NCBI RefSeq assembly: GCF_003966125.1
Contig: NZ_RXMA01000028.1
Span: 1 to 64,000 of the forward strand
Length of the DNA stretch: 64,000 nt
DNA from: Azospirillum griseum
Lineage (GTDB): Bacteria > Pseudomonadota > Alphaproteobacteria > Azospirillales > Azospirillaceae
Direction: 5' to 3'
The translations under genes and the position numbers were made by a program. Of this stretch, positions 7,804 through 17,149 are shown piece after piece (positions within the stretch are counted from its first letter, which is position 1; each line of letters starts with the position of its first letter). The notes below the pieces were generated by a model. It saw nothing but the letters and a program-made list of their open reading frames with translations. It ran no database searches and was not told the DNA's origin.

Positions 7804-8826
7804 ATGACCGCCATTCCGCTTTCCGTCGCCCCGATGATGGACTGGACCGACCGCCATTGCCGGTACTTCCATCGCCTGCTGTCGCGCAACACGCTGCTCT
7901 ACACCGAGATGGTGACGACCGGTGCCGTGCTGCACGGCGACCGCGAGCGGCTGTTGGGGTTCGACGCCGCCGAACATCCGGTCGCCTTGCAGTTGGGCGG
8001 GTCGGACCCGGCGGATCTCGCCGCCTGCGCCCGCATCGCCGAGGAGTGGGGCTATGACGAGGTCAATCTGAACGTCGGCTGCCCCAGCGACCGCGTGCAG
8101 TCGGGCCGCTTCGGGGCCTGCCTGATGGCCGAACCCGATCTGGTCGCCCGCCTGATCGGCGCGATGCGCGAGGCCGTGTCCATCCCCGTCACCGTCAAAT
8201 CCCGCATCGCGATCGACGAGATGGAGGAATGGCCGACGCTGGAACGCTTCGTCCGCACCGTGTCGGCCACCGGCTGCACCCATTTCATCGTCCACGCCCG
8301 TAAGGCTTGGCTGAAGGGCCTCAGCCCCAAGGAAAACCGCGACGTGCCGCCGCTCCGTTACGAGTTGGTCCACCGACTGAAGCAGGAGTTCCCCCATCTG
8401 ACCATCGCCATCAACGGCGGCATCCGCAGCCTGGACGAGGCGCTGGCGCATCTCCCCGCGCTCGACAGCGTGATGATCGGGCGCGCGGCCTACGAAACCC
8501 CTTATCTGCTGGCCGACGCCGACCGGCGCGTGTTCCACGACGCCAGCGCGGACCAACCAGACCGTCACGCCGTGGTCGCCGCGATGGCCGACTACGCCGA
8601 AGAGGCGCGGCGGACGCGCGGAACCCCGCTGGCCGCCATCAGCCGCCACATGCTGGGCCTGTTCCAGGGCCTGCCCGGCGCGCGGGCGTGGCGACGCCAC
8701 ATCAGCGAAAACGCCCATCTGCCCGGTGCCGGGCCGGAGGTGCTGATCCAGGCGGCGGCGCTGGTCCGGCGCGGGCGCGGCGGGGCGGAGGACGACACCG
8801 GCGCGGATGGGGCCGCTGCGGCCTGA
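7804..8826 (+). CDS. dusA: tRNA-dihydrouridine(20/20a) synthase
   Basis: The product is 340 residues. DusA is an FMN-dependent enzyme that reduces uridine 20/20a in the tRNA D-loop. The sequence opens with the typical SVAPMMDWTDRHCRYFHR, has the catalytic cysteine Cys93 in NVGCPSDRVQSGRFGACLM, and the phosphate-binding INGGIRSLDEALAHL and VMIGRAAYETP segments. Length and motifs fit the DusA subgroup rather than DusB or DusC. The ATG at 7804 gives the family-standard N terminus; the longer frame from 7693 is rejected. It is divergent from the araC-azlCD operon. Confidence 0.95.
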   Translation: MTAIPLSVAPMMDWTDRHCRYFHRLLSRNTLLYTEMVTTGAVLHGDRERLLGFDAAEHPVALQLGGSDPADLAACARIAEEWGYDEVNLNVGCPSDRVQSGRFGACLMAEPDLVARLIGAMREAVSIPVTVKSRIAIDEMEEWPTLERFVRTVSATGCTHFIVHARKAWLKGLSPKENRDVPPLRYELVHRLKQEFPHLTIAINGGIRSLDEALAHLPALDSVMIGRAAYETPYLLADADRRVFHDASADQPDRHAVVAAMADYAEEARRTRGTPLAAISRHMLGLFQGLPGARAWRRHISENAHLPGAGPEVLIQAAALVRRGRGGAEDDTGADGAAAA

Positions 8827-8832
8827 CCGGTT

Positions 8833-8879
8833 CCACGCCTGCCCCGGTTCAACGGTTCGGAACCGGAGGGTCGGCGTGG
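8833..8879. terminator. Nested inverted repeat between convergent dusA and sulfotransferase genes
   Basis: The outer arms are 8833-8839 with 8873-8879 and the inner arms 8844-8849 with 8861-8866. The position between two convergent genes suggests a bidirectional terminator. There is no strong T-run. Confidence 0.35.
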
Positions 8880-8910
8880 GCGAAGGAAACGTTTGAAACA
8901 CCCTGCCCCG

Positions 8911-10419
8911 TCAGCCACGCTCCAGGCGGTTTTTGATGATCTGCAACTGCAGTTCGCCGACGGTGCGACCGCTGGGAAACCGGGTCAGGTCCGCATCGTC
9001 CATCGTCGTCAGATCGGTCGGTCCCAGCCCGACATGAAGCCCCAAAAAGCGGTCGCGGAACCGGACGATGTTGTGTTCGAGGAAGGTGCCCTCCAGGATC
9101 GGTACATCCTGGAAGTGGGTGGTCGTCGGCTCCAAGCGGCTTTTGATGATCTGCAACTGCAGTTCGTCAACGGTGTGACCGCTGGGAAACCGGGACAGAC
9201 CCGCATCGTCCATCGCCGTCAAATCGGTCGGCCCCAGCCGAACATGAAGCCCCAGAAAGCGGTTGCGGAACCGGACGATGTTGTGTTCGAGAAAGGTGCC
9301 CTCCAGGATCGGTTCGTCCTGGAAATGGATCGTCGACAGGTGCAGCGGGCGGCACCGGAACTCCTCGCAACGCCGGGAGAAGGGGCTATCGTCGCTCCCA
9401 TAGCCGAGCGCCTTCATGAAATCCTGCGGCAACCGGTCAAACCGTTCCCGCACAGCCGGGGTGAACAGGCGCTTGTGCCCCCCCAGACGCCCGCTCGTGA
9501 AGGTCGGGCTGTCCGGATCGAACAGGTTCTGGGACAGGGCGGCGGGGTCCCCGTCCACTTGCAGCTTGAGCAACAGGGACCACAGCAAATCCAACTGACG
9601 GGTCCGGTCGCCGCCACCGTCCGGCCCCACCAGCTCTTCAAACGAAACGGGGATGACGTTGGGAAAATCCGCCCAGGCGATGAATTTGCCGATCCGGTCA
9701 CGGATGCTGCCAAGCAGCCAGGGATCGTCCACCAGACGCAGCAGCCGCTCTTCCAGATCCAGTTGCGACAGATAACCGGCGAAGCTCGTCTTGCCTTCGA
9801 CATGATAATAGCGCGCTTCCGACAGCAGAATGTCCTGCGGATCGCGGTACATGAACAAGGTGGGATTGCGCGAAAACGGATGGTCCCGGTTTCCGAACGG
9901 GCTGCGCCGGACGGTGTCGATGAAGAAGTCAGGGGCTGCGGTGTGGGCGTTGGAATATTCCAGGGTATACCAGCGACCAACAAACCGGCGGGTTTGGGGA
10001 AGACGCGGGCATTCACCCCCCTCCGCATAGCCCAGCATCTTGACCAGCCGCATCAGCAGATGCGAGCCGGATTTGGGGATGGTGACGATGAACAGGCCCT
10101 TGTTGCGCCAATAGCGGTCGGTGATTGGCGCAACGGCGCGGACGGAGCGGCAATTCAGCAAACCCATCAGGGTGGCGGCCACCGCAGGACCATCGTCCCC
10201 CAACACCAGGACCGGGCCTTCCGGGGATTCAGTGCTAGGTTCGGCAACCGTCAGGCCGCTCTGTTCCAGCAGCGCCCGGATGTCGGCGGCCTGATCGCTC
10301 TGACCGACAAACGCAACGGACCGGCGGCCCATGATCTCCGCCTCCTGGCCGATGGCGGCGGCCAGAGCCGTCGGCGTCTTTTCAACGAAGCGAAGGTTGC
10401 GCACCTGATCCACGGGCAT
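8911..10419 (-). CDS. Sulfotransferase-fold protein with duplicated C-terminal module
   Basis: The product is 502 residues. Residues 110-130 hold the PAPS 5'-phosphosulfate loop (TIPKSGSHLLMRLV), and YRDPQDILLSEARYY (191-205) fits the 3'-phosphate-binding motif, so a sulfotransferase fold is well supported. The acceptor is unknown. Residues 365-434 and 435-502 are two near-identical copies of a module containing FLEHNIVRFR.RFLGLHV.LGPTDLT.MDDA; I recall similar modules at the ends of alphaproteobacterial glycan-modifying proteins. The ATG at 10419 lies 4 nt after the helicase stop, with GGAG upstream, so it is expressed with the helicase gene. An ATG further upstream would overlap that gene. 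Confidence 0.75.
   Translation of the reverse strand: MPVDQVRNLRFVEKTPTALAAAIGQEAEIMGRRSVAFVGQSDQAADIRALLEQSGLTVAEPSTESPEGPVLVLGDDGPAVAATLMGLLNCRSVRAVAPITDRYWRNKGLFIVTIPKSGSHLLMRLVKMLGYAEGGECPRLPQTRRFVGRWYTLEYSNAHTAAPDFFIDTVRRSPFGNRDHPFSRNPTLFMYRDPQDILLSEARYYHVEGKTSFAGYLSQLDLEERLLRLVDDPWLLGSIRDRIGKFIAWADFPNVIPVSFEELVGPDGGGDRTRQLDLLWSLLLKLQVDGDPAALSQNLFDPDSPTFTSGRLGGHKRLFTPAVRERFDRLPQDFMKALGYGSDDSPFSRRCEEFRCRPLHLSTIHFQDEPILEGTFLEHNIVRFRNRFLGLHVRLGPTDLTAMDDAGLSRFPSGHTVDELQLQIIKSRLEPTTTHFQDVPILEGTFLEHNIVRFRDRFLGLHVGLGPTDLTTMDDADLTRFPSGRTVGELQLQIIKNRLERG
8914..9327 (-). repeat. Tandem 210-bp duplication inside the sulfotransferase gene
   Basis: Segments 8914-9117 and 9118-9327 encode the same 68-70 residue module. 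Counting by eye over about 196 aligned nt I find about 20 differences. Neither copy is interrupted. Confidence 0.9.
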
Positions 10420-10423
10420 CGCC

Positions 10424-13400
10424 CTACTCCGCCGCCTGCGCCGTGTCGCCGCCACCCAGCAGGTAATCGATGTCTCCGCCATCCAAAGCGCTGACCAGCC
10501 CGGTGCCTTCGATGGTGGCGGCGGACAGGCTGCCCTTGCGGCGTTGCAGCTCGATGATGCGTTCCTCGACCGAGTTGGCGGCGATCAGCTTGTAGACGAA
10601 GACCGGCTTGTCCTGGCCGATGCGGTACGCGCGGTCGGTGGCCTGATCCTCGGCGGCGGGATTCCACCAGGGGTCGTAATGGATCACCGTGTCGGCGGCG
10701 GTCAGGTTCAGGCCACGCCCGCCCGCCTTCAGGCTGATGAGGAAGACCGGAACCTCGCGGTTCTGGAAGCGGTTGACCGGTTCCGACCGGTCGAGCGTGC
10801 GCCCGGTCAGCTCGACATAGGGAACGTCGATCTTTTCCAGTTCCACCTTGATGAGGTCGAGCATGGTGGTGAACTGCGAGAAGATCAGGATGCGGCGGCC
10901 TTCCGGGACCATTTCCCGCACCATCTCGGTCAGCGCCTCCAGCTTGGCGCTTTCCTTCACCTTGGCCGCCGTCGGGATCTTCAACAGGCGGGGGTCGCAG
11001 CAGACCTGCCGCAGCTTCAGCAACGCGTCGATGACGGTGATGGTGTTGCGGCCCAGACCGCCGCCCGCCCCGCCGCCGACCGCCAGCGCCGCGCGCACGG
11101 TTTCGTTCACCGACAGGCGGATGGTTTCGTACAGGTCGCGTTGGTCGCGGTCGAGGTCGATGCGGACCACCATTTCCGTCTTGGGCGGCAGTTCCTTGGC
11201 CACCGCCTCTTTCGTCCGGCGCAGCAGGAAGGGGCGGATGCGCCGCATCAGCAGATTGGCGCGCGTGTTGTCGCCGCGCTTTTCGATGGGCACGCGGTAC
11301 CGCTTGCCGAACTCCTTGCGGTCGCCCAGCAGGCCGGGCATCAGGAAGGCGAACTGGCTCCACAACTCGCCCAGATTGTTTTCCACGGGCGTGCCGGACA
11401 GGCAGAGCCGATGCCGGGCCTGAAGCGCCACCACCGCGCGGGTGGCCTTGCCGTCCGGGTTCTTGATCGCCTGGGCCTCGTCCAGCACCAGCATGTGCCA
11501 GGTCAACCGTTTCAACAGATCGACGTCGCGGGCGACGACGCCATAGGTCGTGACCACGATGTGGGTGCGGTCCAGTTCGGACAGCTTTTCGTGGCGGTCC
11601 AGCCCGTGCAGCACCACCACCCGCAGATCGGGGGTGAAGCGTTCAGCCTCCGCCACCCAGTTGGGGACAAGGCTGGTCGGGACCACCACCAGACAGGGAT
11701 CGGTCAGGCGGCCTTCCTGCGCCTCCATGGCGATGTGGGCCAGGGTTTGCGCGGTTTTGCCCAGCCCCATGTCGTCGGCCAGAATCCCGGCGACGTTGTT
11801 GGCGCGCAGGCTTTGCATCCAGGCCAGACCCGCGCGCTGGTAATCGCGCAGCTCCCCCCGGAATCCCGGCGGCGGGGCGCAATCGCCCAGCGTTTCGCTG
11901 TCGCGCAGCCGTTTCAGATAGCCGTCGATCTGCGCGGTTTCGCCCATGCGGCGGGCGATCAGGTCGTCGATGTCGAGCAGCGTGTCGGCCTCGGCCATCG
12001 GCACCTTCAGCCGGTCGCCCACCGGCCGCCCGGTGCCCAGCATGGCGTCCAGCACGCTCATCAGCCGCTCCACCCGCTCGGCGGGCAGGGCCAGCACGTT
12101 GCCGTCGTCGAGCACGATGTGCGCCCGCCCGTCGATGATGCGGGTGGCCGACAGGCCGCCGCGTTCGACCAGCTGCGCCAGGATCGGCAGCAGCGGGCGG
12201 CGTTCGCCGTCGATCTCCACCCCGACGTCCAGATCAAACCAGCCATCGCCCGCGTCACGGACGGCGACCTCGACCTCGGCCCCCGGCTCGATCACCTTGG
12301 TGCCGAAATCGCTGCCGATCTCCACCAGCCACCCGGCGGCGGTCAGGGCCGGAATTTCGGTGCTGAGGAAGCTGCGCCAGCGCTCCTCCACCTCGCGCCC
12401 GGTCAGCCAATGGACGCGCACGCCGCGCGCGTTCAGGCTGCCCTTGGGCGGTTCGATCCGGGCCTGGGCGAAGCCGAAGGCGGACAGCCGGTCCAACGCC
12501 GCCTGTTCGGTCGCCTTGTCGCGGCGGACAAAGGTGACGGTGCCGACGGAATCCTCAAAACGGGCGAACTGGCGCTGGTCGTCCGGTTCGATCTCCGCCG
12601 CCTCGCCGCCCGGTTCGCCGTAATCGAAGGACAGGCGCAGCACGTCCACCAGCCCGTCCGACGGCGTGACCACCCGGCCCAGCCGGGCGATGACGCGGGG
12701 GGAGCGGTCGATGATGTCGGCGGCCTCGGCGGCCCCGCTGCGGATGCCGGGAATGGCGTTGTCGCGGAAGGCGGGCGGCAGGCTGGGGGCCGCGCGCGAT
12801 GGGGCGAACAGGCGCGACGGGGCCGGGCGCGCGGACGGCGACGAAGCCGCCGGAGTCGGGAGGGCGATCGGCGGGGCGGGCTTGCTTTTCGGCACCTCGA
12901 CGACCTGGAGATCGACGGGGAAGACGCTGCCGCTGGCCGAGTCGATGCACCAATAGGATTGCCCCTTCACCAGCGTGCAGCGCTCCGGCAGGCCGGTGGG
13001 GCGCAGCTTGCGCGTGGTCGGGTCGCGGAAGGCGCGCACGGCGCGGGCCGGGCCTTCGCTCAACGGCGTGCCGTCGCGCCAGCGCAGCCGCCCGGTGCCG
13101 AGCAGGCGGCGCAACAGCCGGTCGATGGCCTCGCCCCGGTTCTTCGCCACCGGGGTGCGCGCCGCGCCGCCGCCGCCCAACAGCCGGGCGATGGCGCGGT
13201 CGGCGTCGCCGTTGATGTCGCGCGGTGCCCGGGCCAGCACGTCGCGCGGAGTCGCCGCCTCGCCCTCGCTCTGGCCCTGACCGTCGGCCCGGAACTCCGC
13301 CGCGATGACGCAGGCAACGTCGCCCTGCCCCGGCTCCAACGTCCACCAGACGCTGCGCTCCGCTGCTGGTTTGGCGGTTGAGGATGCAGGAACCGGCGCG

Positions 13401-13924
13401 GGCGGGGACAGCGGAGCGGAGGCTGGGACGGGCCGGACCAGGGACAGGGCCGGTTGCGCCGCGCGCGGCGGCAGGGCCGCTGCGGCGGGCGGTGATGGTG
13501 GGGCGGGCGGTGATGGTGGGGCGGGTTGCGCGGTTGGTGCCGCCGCCGGGGCGTTGGCCGGACGCTGGTCAGGCAGATCGAACAGGGACGCCCGCCGCCA
13601 TTCCGGCCGGGTGTCCAGCGCCATCATCGCCACCGCCGCCATGTGGGCGCAGGCGTTGCGGCCGCAGGTGCAGCTGCGGTCCAGCACGACGCCGCGCTTG
13701 CCCTGCACCGGGGTGATGACCACCGCCAGACGGCGGCCCAGATCATTGACCTCCGCCCGGATGCGGTTGCCGCCCGGTTCGCCCAGGGCAACCGCCCCGG
13801 TCATGATGAGCGTGCGCCCGCGCTGCAACGTCTTCGCCTCGAAGACGCGGGTCAGGTCCTCCTGCGCGAAGGGGACGGCCACACCCGTCTCAGCGCCGAG
13901 CGGCAAGGCATCAAAAAGGGACAT
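10424..13924 (-). CDS. SWIM zinc finger SNF2-family helicase
   Basis: The product is 1166 residues. A SWIM zinc finger near the N terminus has Cys85, Cys87, Cys92 and His94 (CTCGRNACAH). A long middle region, with a Pro/Ala-rich linker at about 115-190, leads to a C-terminal SNF2 ATPase: DDMGLGKTAQTLAHIA (Walker A), VLDEAQAIKN (DEAQ box), SGTPVENNLGELW and the motif VI-like QATDRAYRIGQ. Bacterial proteins of this type are thought to remodel protein-DNA complexes or RNA polymerase (compare RapA); the role here is not known. The ATG at 13924 is chosen over 14044 from the start of the conserved region. The gene runs directly into the sulfotransferase gene. Confidence 0.88.
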   Translation of the reverse strand: MSLFDALPLGAETGVAVPFAQEDLTRVFEAKTLQRGRTLIMTGAVALGEPGGNRIRAEVNDLGRRLAVVITPVQGKRGVVLDRSCTCGRNACAHMAAVAMMALDTRPEWRRASLFDLPDQRPANAPAAAPTAQPAPPSPPAPPSPPAAAALPPRAAQPALSLVRPVPASAPLSPPAPVPASSTAKPAAERSVWWTLEPGQGDVACVIAAEFRADGQGQSEGEAATPRDVLARAPRDINGDADRAIARLLGGGGAARTPVAKNRGEAIDRLLRRLLGTGRLRWRDGTPLSEGPARAVRAFRDPTTRKLRPTGLPERCTLVKGQSYWCIDSASGSVFPVDLQVVEVPKSKPAPPIALPTPAASSPSARPAPSRLFAPSRAAPSLPPAFRDNAIPGIRSGAAEAADIIDRSPRVIARLGRVVTPSDGLVDVLRLSFDYGEPGGEAAEIEPDDQRQFARFEDSVGTVTFVRRDKATEQAALDRLSAFGFAQARIEPPKGSLNARGVRVHWLTGREVEERWRSFLSTEIPALTAAGWLVEIGSDFGTKVIEPGAEVEVAVRDAGDGWFDLDVGVEIDGERRPLLPILAQLVERGGLSATRIIDGRAHIVLDDGNVLALPAERVERLMSVLDAMLGTGRPVGDRLKVPMAEADTLLDIDDLIARRMGETAQIDGYLKRLRDSETLGDCAPPPGFRGELRDYQRAGLAWMQSLRANNVAGILADDMGLGKTAQTLAHIAMEAQEGRLTDPCLVVVPTSLVPNWVAEAERFTPDLRVVVLHGLDRHEKLSELDRTHIVVTTYGVVARDVDLLKRLTWHMLVLDEAQAIKNPDGKATRAVVALQARHRLCLSGTPVENNLGELWSQFAFLMPGLLGDRKEFGKRYRVPIEKRGDNTRANLLMRRIRPFLLRRTKEAVAKELPPKTEMVVRIDLDRDQRDLYETIRLSVNETVRAALAVGGGAGGGLGRNTITVIDALLKLRQVCCDPRLLKIPTAAKVKESAKLEALTEMVREMVPEGRRILIFSQFTTMLDLIKVELEKIDVPYVELTGRTLDRSEPVNRFQNREVPVFLISLKAGGRGLNLTAADTVIHYDPWWNPAAEDQATDRAYRIGQDKPVFVYKLIAANSVEERIIELQRRKGSLSAATIEGTGLVSALDGGDIDYLLGGGDTAQAAE

Positions 13925-14116
13925 GCGAGCGAAACGCCGTTCAAACGGAACGAAACAAAAACGGGCAGCTGGTGTAACGCCTTTCGCCCGCCCCCGCAAG
14001 CGATCCCAACCGGGCCGCCCGCGCGCGAACGCCCGTGATAGCACAGGATCGCTGCGGCGGCATCATTGTGGTGAGGATGATGAGCGTGGTGAAGTTGCCC
14101 GCGACCGACCAACGAT

Positions 14117-15511
14117 TCAGCCGTCGATGGCGATGCGGGCGTCGGCGATCACGCAGTTGCGGCCCGACCGCTTGGCCTCGTACAGCGCCTCGTCGGCGCG
14201 GCGGATCAGGGTTTCGGCGGTGTCGCCCAGACGTCCGCCGACCGAAATGCCAATGGACACGGTGACGGAGATTTCGTCCGCCCCCACCGCCGACACGGTG
14301 AAGGGCACATCGGCGATGCGCTGGCGCAGCCGTTCGGCGACGATCAGCGCGGCCTCGCCGTCGGTGTCGGGGAGGATGACGATGAACTCCTCCCCACCCA
14401 GCCGCGCGACCAGATCGAAGGTGCGCAGATTGCGGCTGGCGCGCGCCGACACCTCGCGCAGCACCTCGTCGCCGATGGTGTGGCCGTAGCTGTCGTTGAC
14501 GACCTTGAAATGGTCGATGTCGAACATCAGCACCGCGACCGGCTTCTGGCTGTCGATGGCGCGTTCCAGCAGGCGCGGCAGATGGGCGTTGACGTAACGA
14601 CGGTTGAAGACGCCGGTCAGGCTGTCGGTCAGCGCCATCGACAGGCTTTGCTCGTAATTCGCGCGCAGCCGTTCCTGATAGCGTTTGCGCCGGATCTGGG
14701 TGCGGGCGCGGGCCAGCAGCTCGTTCCGGTCGATGGGTTTGATGACGTAGTCGTTGGCTCCCAGCTCCAGCCCCTTGGCGACGTGGTTCAGATCGCCCTC
14801 GTCCACCATCAGCAGGATCGGGACCTGCCGCGTCCGTTCGTGCGAACGAAGCTGCGAGCACAGGCGCAAGCCGTCCTCGTTGACCAAGGTCAGGCTGACC
14901 ACCACAAGATCCAGCTCGTTGGTCAGGGCGCGTTCCAAAGCCTTGGCCCCGGTGTCGGTCGCCATCACGCTGTTGTGGTCGCGTTGCAGGGTTTCCGTGA
15001 CCTTGTCGAGATCGAGGGCGGAATCCTCCAGCACCAGGATGCGGGCGCGTTCGAAGGATTCGTTCAGCAAGGTCCCGCTGCGCTCGATCACCCCGAATTG
15101 GCCGGAGGTGTTTTCGCGCAACCGCCATTCATCCATCATCATCTTGAGACGGACGAGCGAGCGCACCCGCGCGAACAGCGCGATGTCGTTGACCGGCTTG
15201 GTCAGGAAATCATCGGCCCCGGCCTCCAGCCCGCGCACGCGGTCGGCCACGTCCGACAGCGCCGTGACCATCACCACCGGGATGTGCATGGTCGCGGGGT
15301 CGGAGCGGATGCGCTCGCACACCTCGAAGCCGTCCATGCCCGGCATCATCACATCCAACAGGACGATGTCCGGGGATTCCCGATGCACCATCTCCAGCGC
15401 CTCGGGTCCGTTGAAGGCCGTAATCACGTTGAAGTACTCGCGCGTCAGCTTCGCCGCGAGCAGCTTCACGTTCGGCAGAACATCATCGACAACGAGGACA
15501 CGCGCGGACAT
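14117..15511 (-). CDS. pleD: PleD-type diguanylate cyclase response regulator (REC-REC-GGDEF)
   Basis: The product is 464 residues. REC1 (1-120) has the acidic pocket VVDD and phosphoacceptor VLLDVMMPGMDG. REC2 (about 155-270) has serine where the aspartate should be (LVVVSLTL), as expected for PleD's adaptor domain. The GGDEF domain has the active GGEEF motif and an RTFD inhibitory c-di-GMP site ten residues before it. It makes c-di-GMP from two GTP when REC1 is phosphorylated, which in Caulobacter drives the swarmer-to-stalked change. It lies 39 nt downstream of divK, the classic divK-pleD operon. Confidence 0.95.
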   Translation of the reverse strand: MSARVLVVDDVLPNVKLLAAKLTREYFNVITAFNGPEALEMVHRESPDIVLLDVMMPGMDGFEVCERIRSDPATMHIPVVMVTALSDVADRVRGLEAGADDFLTKPVNDIALFARVRSLVRLKMMMDEWRLRENTSGQFGVIERSGTLLNESFERARILVLEDSALDLDKVTETLQRDHNSVMATDTGAKALERALTNELDLVVVSLTLVNEDGLRLCSQLRSHERTRQVPILLMVDEGDLNHVAKGLELGANDYVIKPIDRNELLARARTQIRRKRYQERLRANYEQSLSMALTDSLTGVFNRRYVNAHLPRLLERAIDSQKPVAVLMFDIDHFKVVNDSYGHTIGDEVLREVSARASRNLRTFDLVARLGGEEFIVILPDTDGEAALIVAERLRQRIADVPFTVSAVGADEISVTVSIGISVGGRLGDTAETLIRRADEALYEAKRSGRNCVIADARIAIDG

Positions 15512-15550
15512 GGAGCGATGCGATCCTGTGGTGCTTTGCAGGGTTAACCG

Positions 15551-15958
15551 TTAGCTTAGAAACCTTCTAACCGTCTCCAAAAACTTAACGACTGAGATCG
15601 GTTTTGCAATGTAATCTTCACATCCGCCCTGGCGGATTTTTTCTTCGTCGCCCTTCATGGCAAAGGCGGTGACGGCGATGATGGGGATGGACCGCAAGTC
15701 GGCATCGTCCTTGATCCAGCGCGTCACCTCCAGCCCCGACACCTCGGGCAACTGGATGTCCATCAGGATCAGGTCGGGACGGTGCTGGCGGGCAAGCCGC
15801 ATCGCCTCCATCCCGTCGCGGGTTTGCAGTGTGGCGTAGCCATGCGCTTCGAGCAGATCATGGAACAGCTTCATGTTCAGCTCGTTGTCCTCGACGATGA
15901 GGACCGTCTTGCCCGACGCGCCGCCGACCATGGTTGATCCACCCGGTTCCACCGACAT
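15551..15958 (-). CDS. divK: Single-domain response regulator DivK
   Basis: The product is 135 residues, a lone receiver domain. It has the acidic pair in [22 protein letters not shown], the phosphoacceptor aspartate in [13 protein letters not shown], the switch threonine in [13 protein letters not shown] and lysine in YIAKPIS. These motifs match DivK, which relays phosphorylation status to the CckA-ChpT-CtrA pathway and to PleD kinases. The ATG at 15958 has GGAG upstream; GTG 15964 and ATG 15931 are alternatives. It is the first gene of the divK-pleD unit. Confidence 0.93.
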   Translation of the reverse strand: MSVEPGGSTMVGGASGKTVLIVEDNELNMKLFHDLLEAHGYATLQTRDGMEAMRLARQHRPDLILMDIQLPEVSGLEVTRWIKDDADLRSIPIIAVTAFAMKGDEEKIRQGGCEDYIAKPISVVKFLETVRRFLS

Positions 15959-16163
15959 GCACACTCCGCTTGGCTCAGGCCATGGCTCAGACCCGGATCC
16001 ACCGCCGGGCGCGGTTCACACCGGCGCGGCGGTTGAGGGCGCGCGAGTCAATCATACTTCGGTATACCCCTTTTTCCCCCTGGTCGCGACGGTTAATTTG
16101 CCCGATCCGGCCCCGCCGCCATCGCATCACACCCGACACAACGGGTTGATCAAACACGACAAA

Positions 16164-16187
16164 GCCGCCCGCAACGCTGCGGGCGGC
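16164..16187 (-). terminator. Intrinsic terminator after the GGDEF gene
   Basis: A perfect 10-bp GC stem (16164-16173 with 16178-16187) with a 4-nt loop. On the minus strand it is followed by TTTGTCGTGTTTG. Confidence 0.7.
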
Positions 16188-16232
16188 CCATCGGTCGCCG
16201 GGATCGCCCGCAGGCGCATCACGGGCAGGGGG

Positions 16233-16967
16233 TTACACGTCCGCGCCGGGTTGGGCGGTCGCCTTCCCCTTGCGCTTGGCCTCCTGACGGCGGGCGCATT
16301 TCGCGCCGTACATCATGGTGTCGGCCCGGCGCATCACCTCGTCCTCACGGTCGTCCTCCGCCCCATAGGGTTGGGTCCCGACCGAGAAGCGCACGGGCAG
16401 CGCCACCCCGCCCCATTCGGCGTGGCAGGCGTCGGCCAATCCGGCCAGCTCGCGGGCGCGGGCCAGACCGTTGGCGACGTCGGTGTTGGTCAGCAGCACG
16501 GCGAACTCGTCGCCGCCCAACCGGGCGACCACATCCTCCTGCCGGACGCTGGACGCGATCATCACCGCGACCTGTCGCAGATAGCTGTCACCGGCCAGAT
16601 GGCCATGGGTGTCGTTGATTGCCTTGAAACCGTCCAGATCGATCATCACCAGCAACCCACCCACCCCGGTGCGCCGGGCCGTGGCCAGCTCGCGCCGGAA
16701 GTGGCTGTAGAAGCCGCGCCGGTTCAACAGACCGGTCAGCTCGTCCGTCATCGTCAGGCTTTCCAGATACGCGATGCGTTCCTGTTGCTGGGCGATGGTT
16801 TCACGGGCTTCGGCCAACAGGGCCAGCGTCTCGTCCAGGGCCTGCCGTTCGGTGCCCCGCAGCAGTCCGACGCGCGACGCCAGGGCGACCGGATTCCAGG
16901 CCATATCACCGTGCATGCGGTCGCAGGCGTGAGAGGTCAGGTCCAGGGTGGCAACGATGGCGTTCAT
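16233..16967 (-). CDS. GGDEF diguanylate cyclase
   Basis: The product is 244 residues and soluble. An N-terminal helical segment with coiled-coil character (about 45-75) leads into a GGDEF domain starting at LTDELTGLLNRRGF-like residues, with an intact GGDEF active site and an RQED inhibitory site before it. It should make c-di-GMP. No sensor domain is recognisable in the first 45 residues. The ATG at 16967 has AAGGAG upstream. It is a single gene with its own terminator. The C terminus is a lysine/arginine-rich tail, unlike typical GGDEF ends. Confidence 0.9.
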   Translation of the reverse strand: MNAIVATLDLTSHACDRMHGDMAWNPVALASRVGLLRGTERQALDETLALLAEARETIAQQQERIAYLESLTMTDELTGLLNRRGFYSHFRRELATARRTGVGGLLVMIDLDGFKAINDTHGHLAGDSYLRQVAVMIASSVRQEDVVARLGGDEFAVLLTNTDVANGLARARELAGLADACHAEWGGVALPVRFSVGTQPYGAEDDREDEVMRRADTMMYGAKCARRQEAKRKGKATAQPGADV

Positions 16968-17149
16968 GGGGCGGCTCCTTCGCGGGAGTTCGGTGCTCTA
17001 CGCCATCACCTATGCACGACCTATGCCAATTGGACAATCCAGGGATTCCGCCAGCGCTGTCCGGGACAGGACGGCGGATTTTGCCCCGCCGCCCTTTGCC
17101 GCCCGGCAGCTTCTGCCGCCACTGGGAAAAATGATCCCACCCGATGCGG

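Noticed and set aside
10544-13381. A 945-codon frame on the plus strand
   Set aside because: Antisense to the SNF2 helicase, with low-complexity composition and no domain.
14035-14050. A fourth AraC-type operator copy (ACAGGATCGCTG)
   Set aside because: It has extra mismatches, occurs upstream of an unrelated helicase gene and lacks a second half-site.
14700-15050. Missing phosphoacceptor aspartate in PleD's second receiver as a defect
   Set aside because: PleD's second receiver is a known adaptor domain that lacks the aspartate; this is normal.
15544-15560. TTAA half-site between divK and pleD as a CtrA box
   Set aside because: The second half reads CTTA rather than TTAA, so it misses the consensus.
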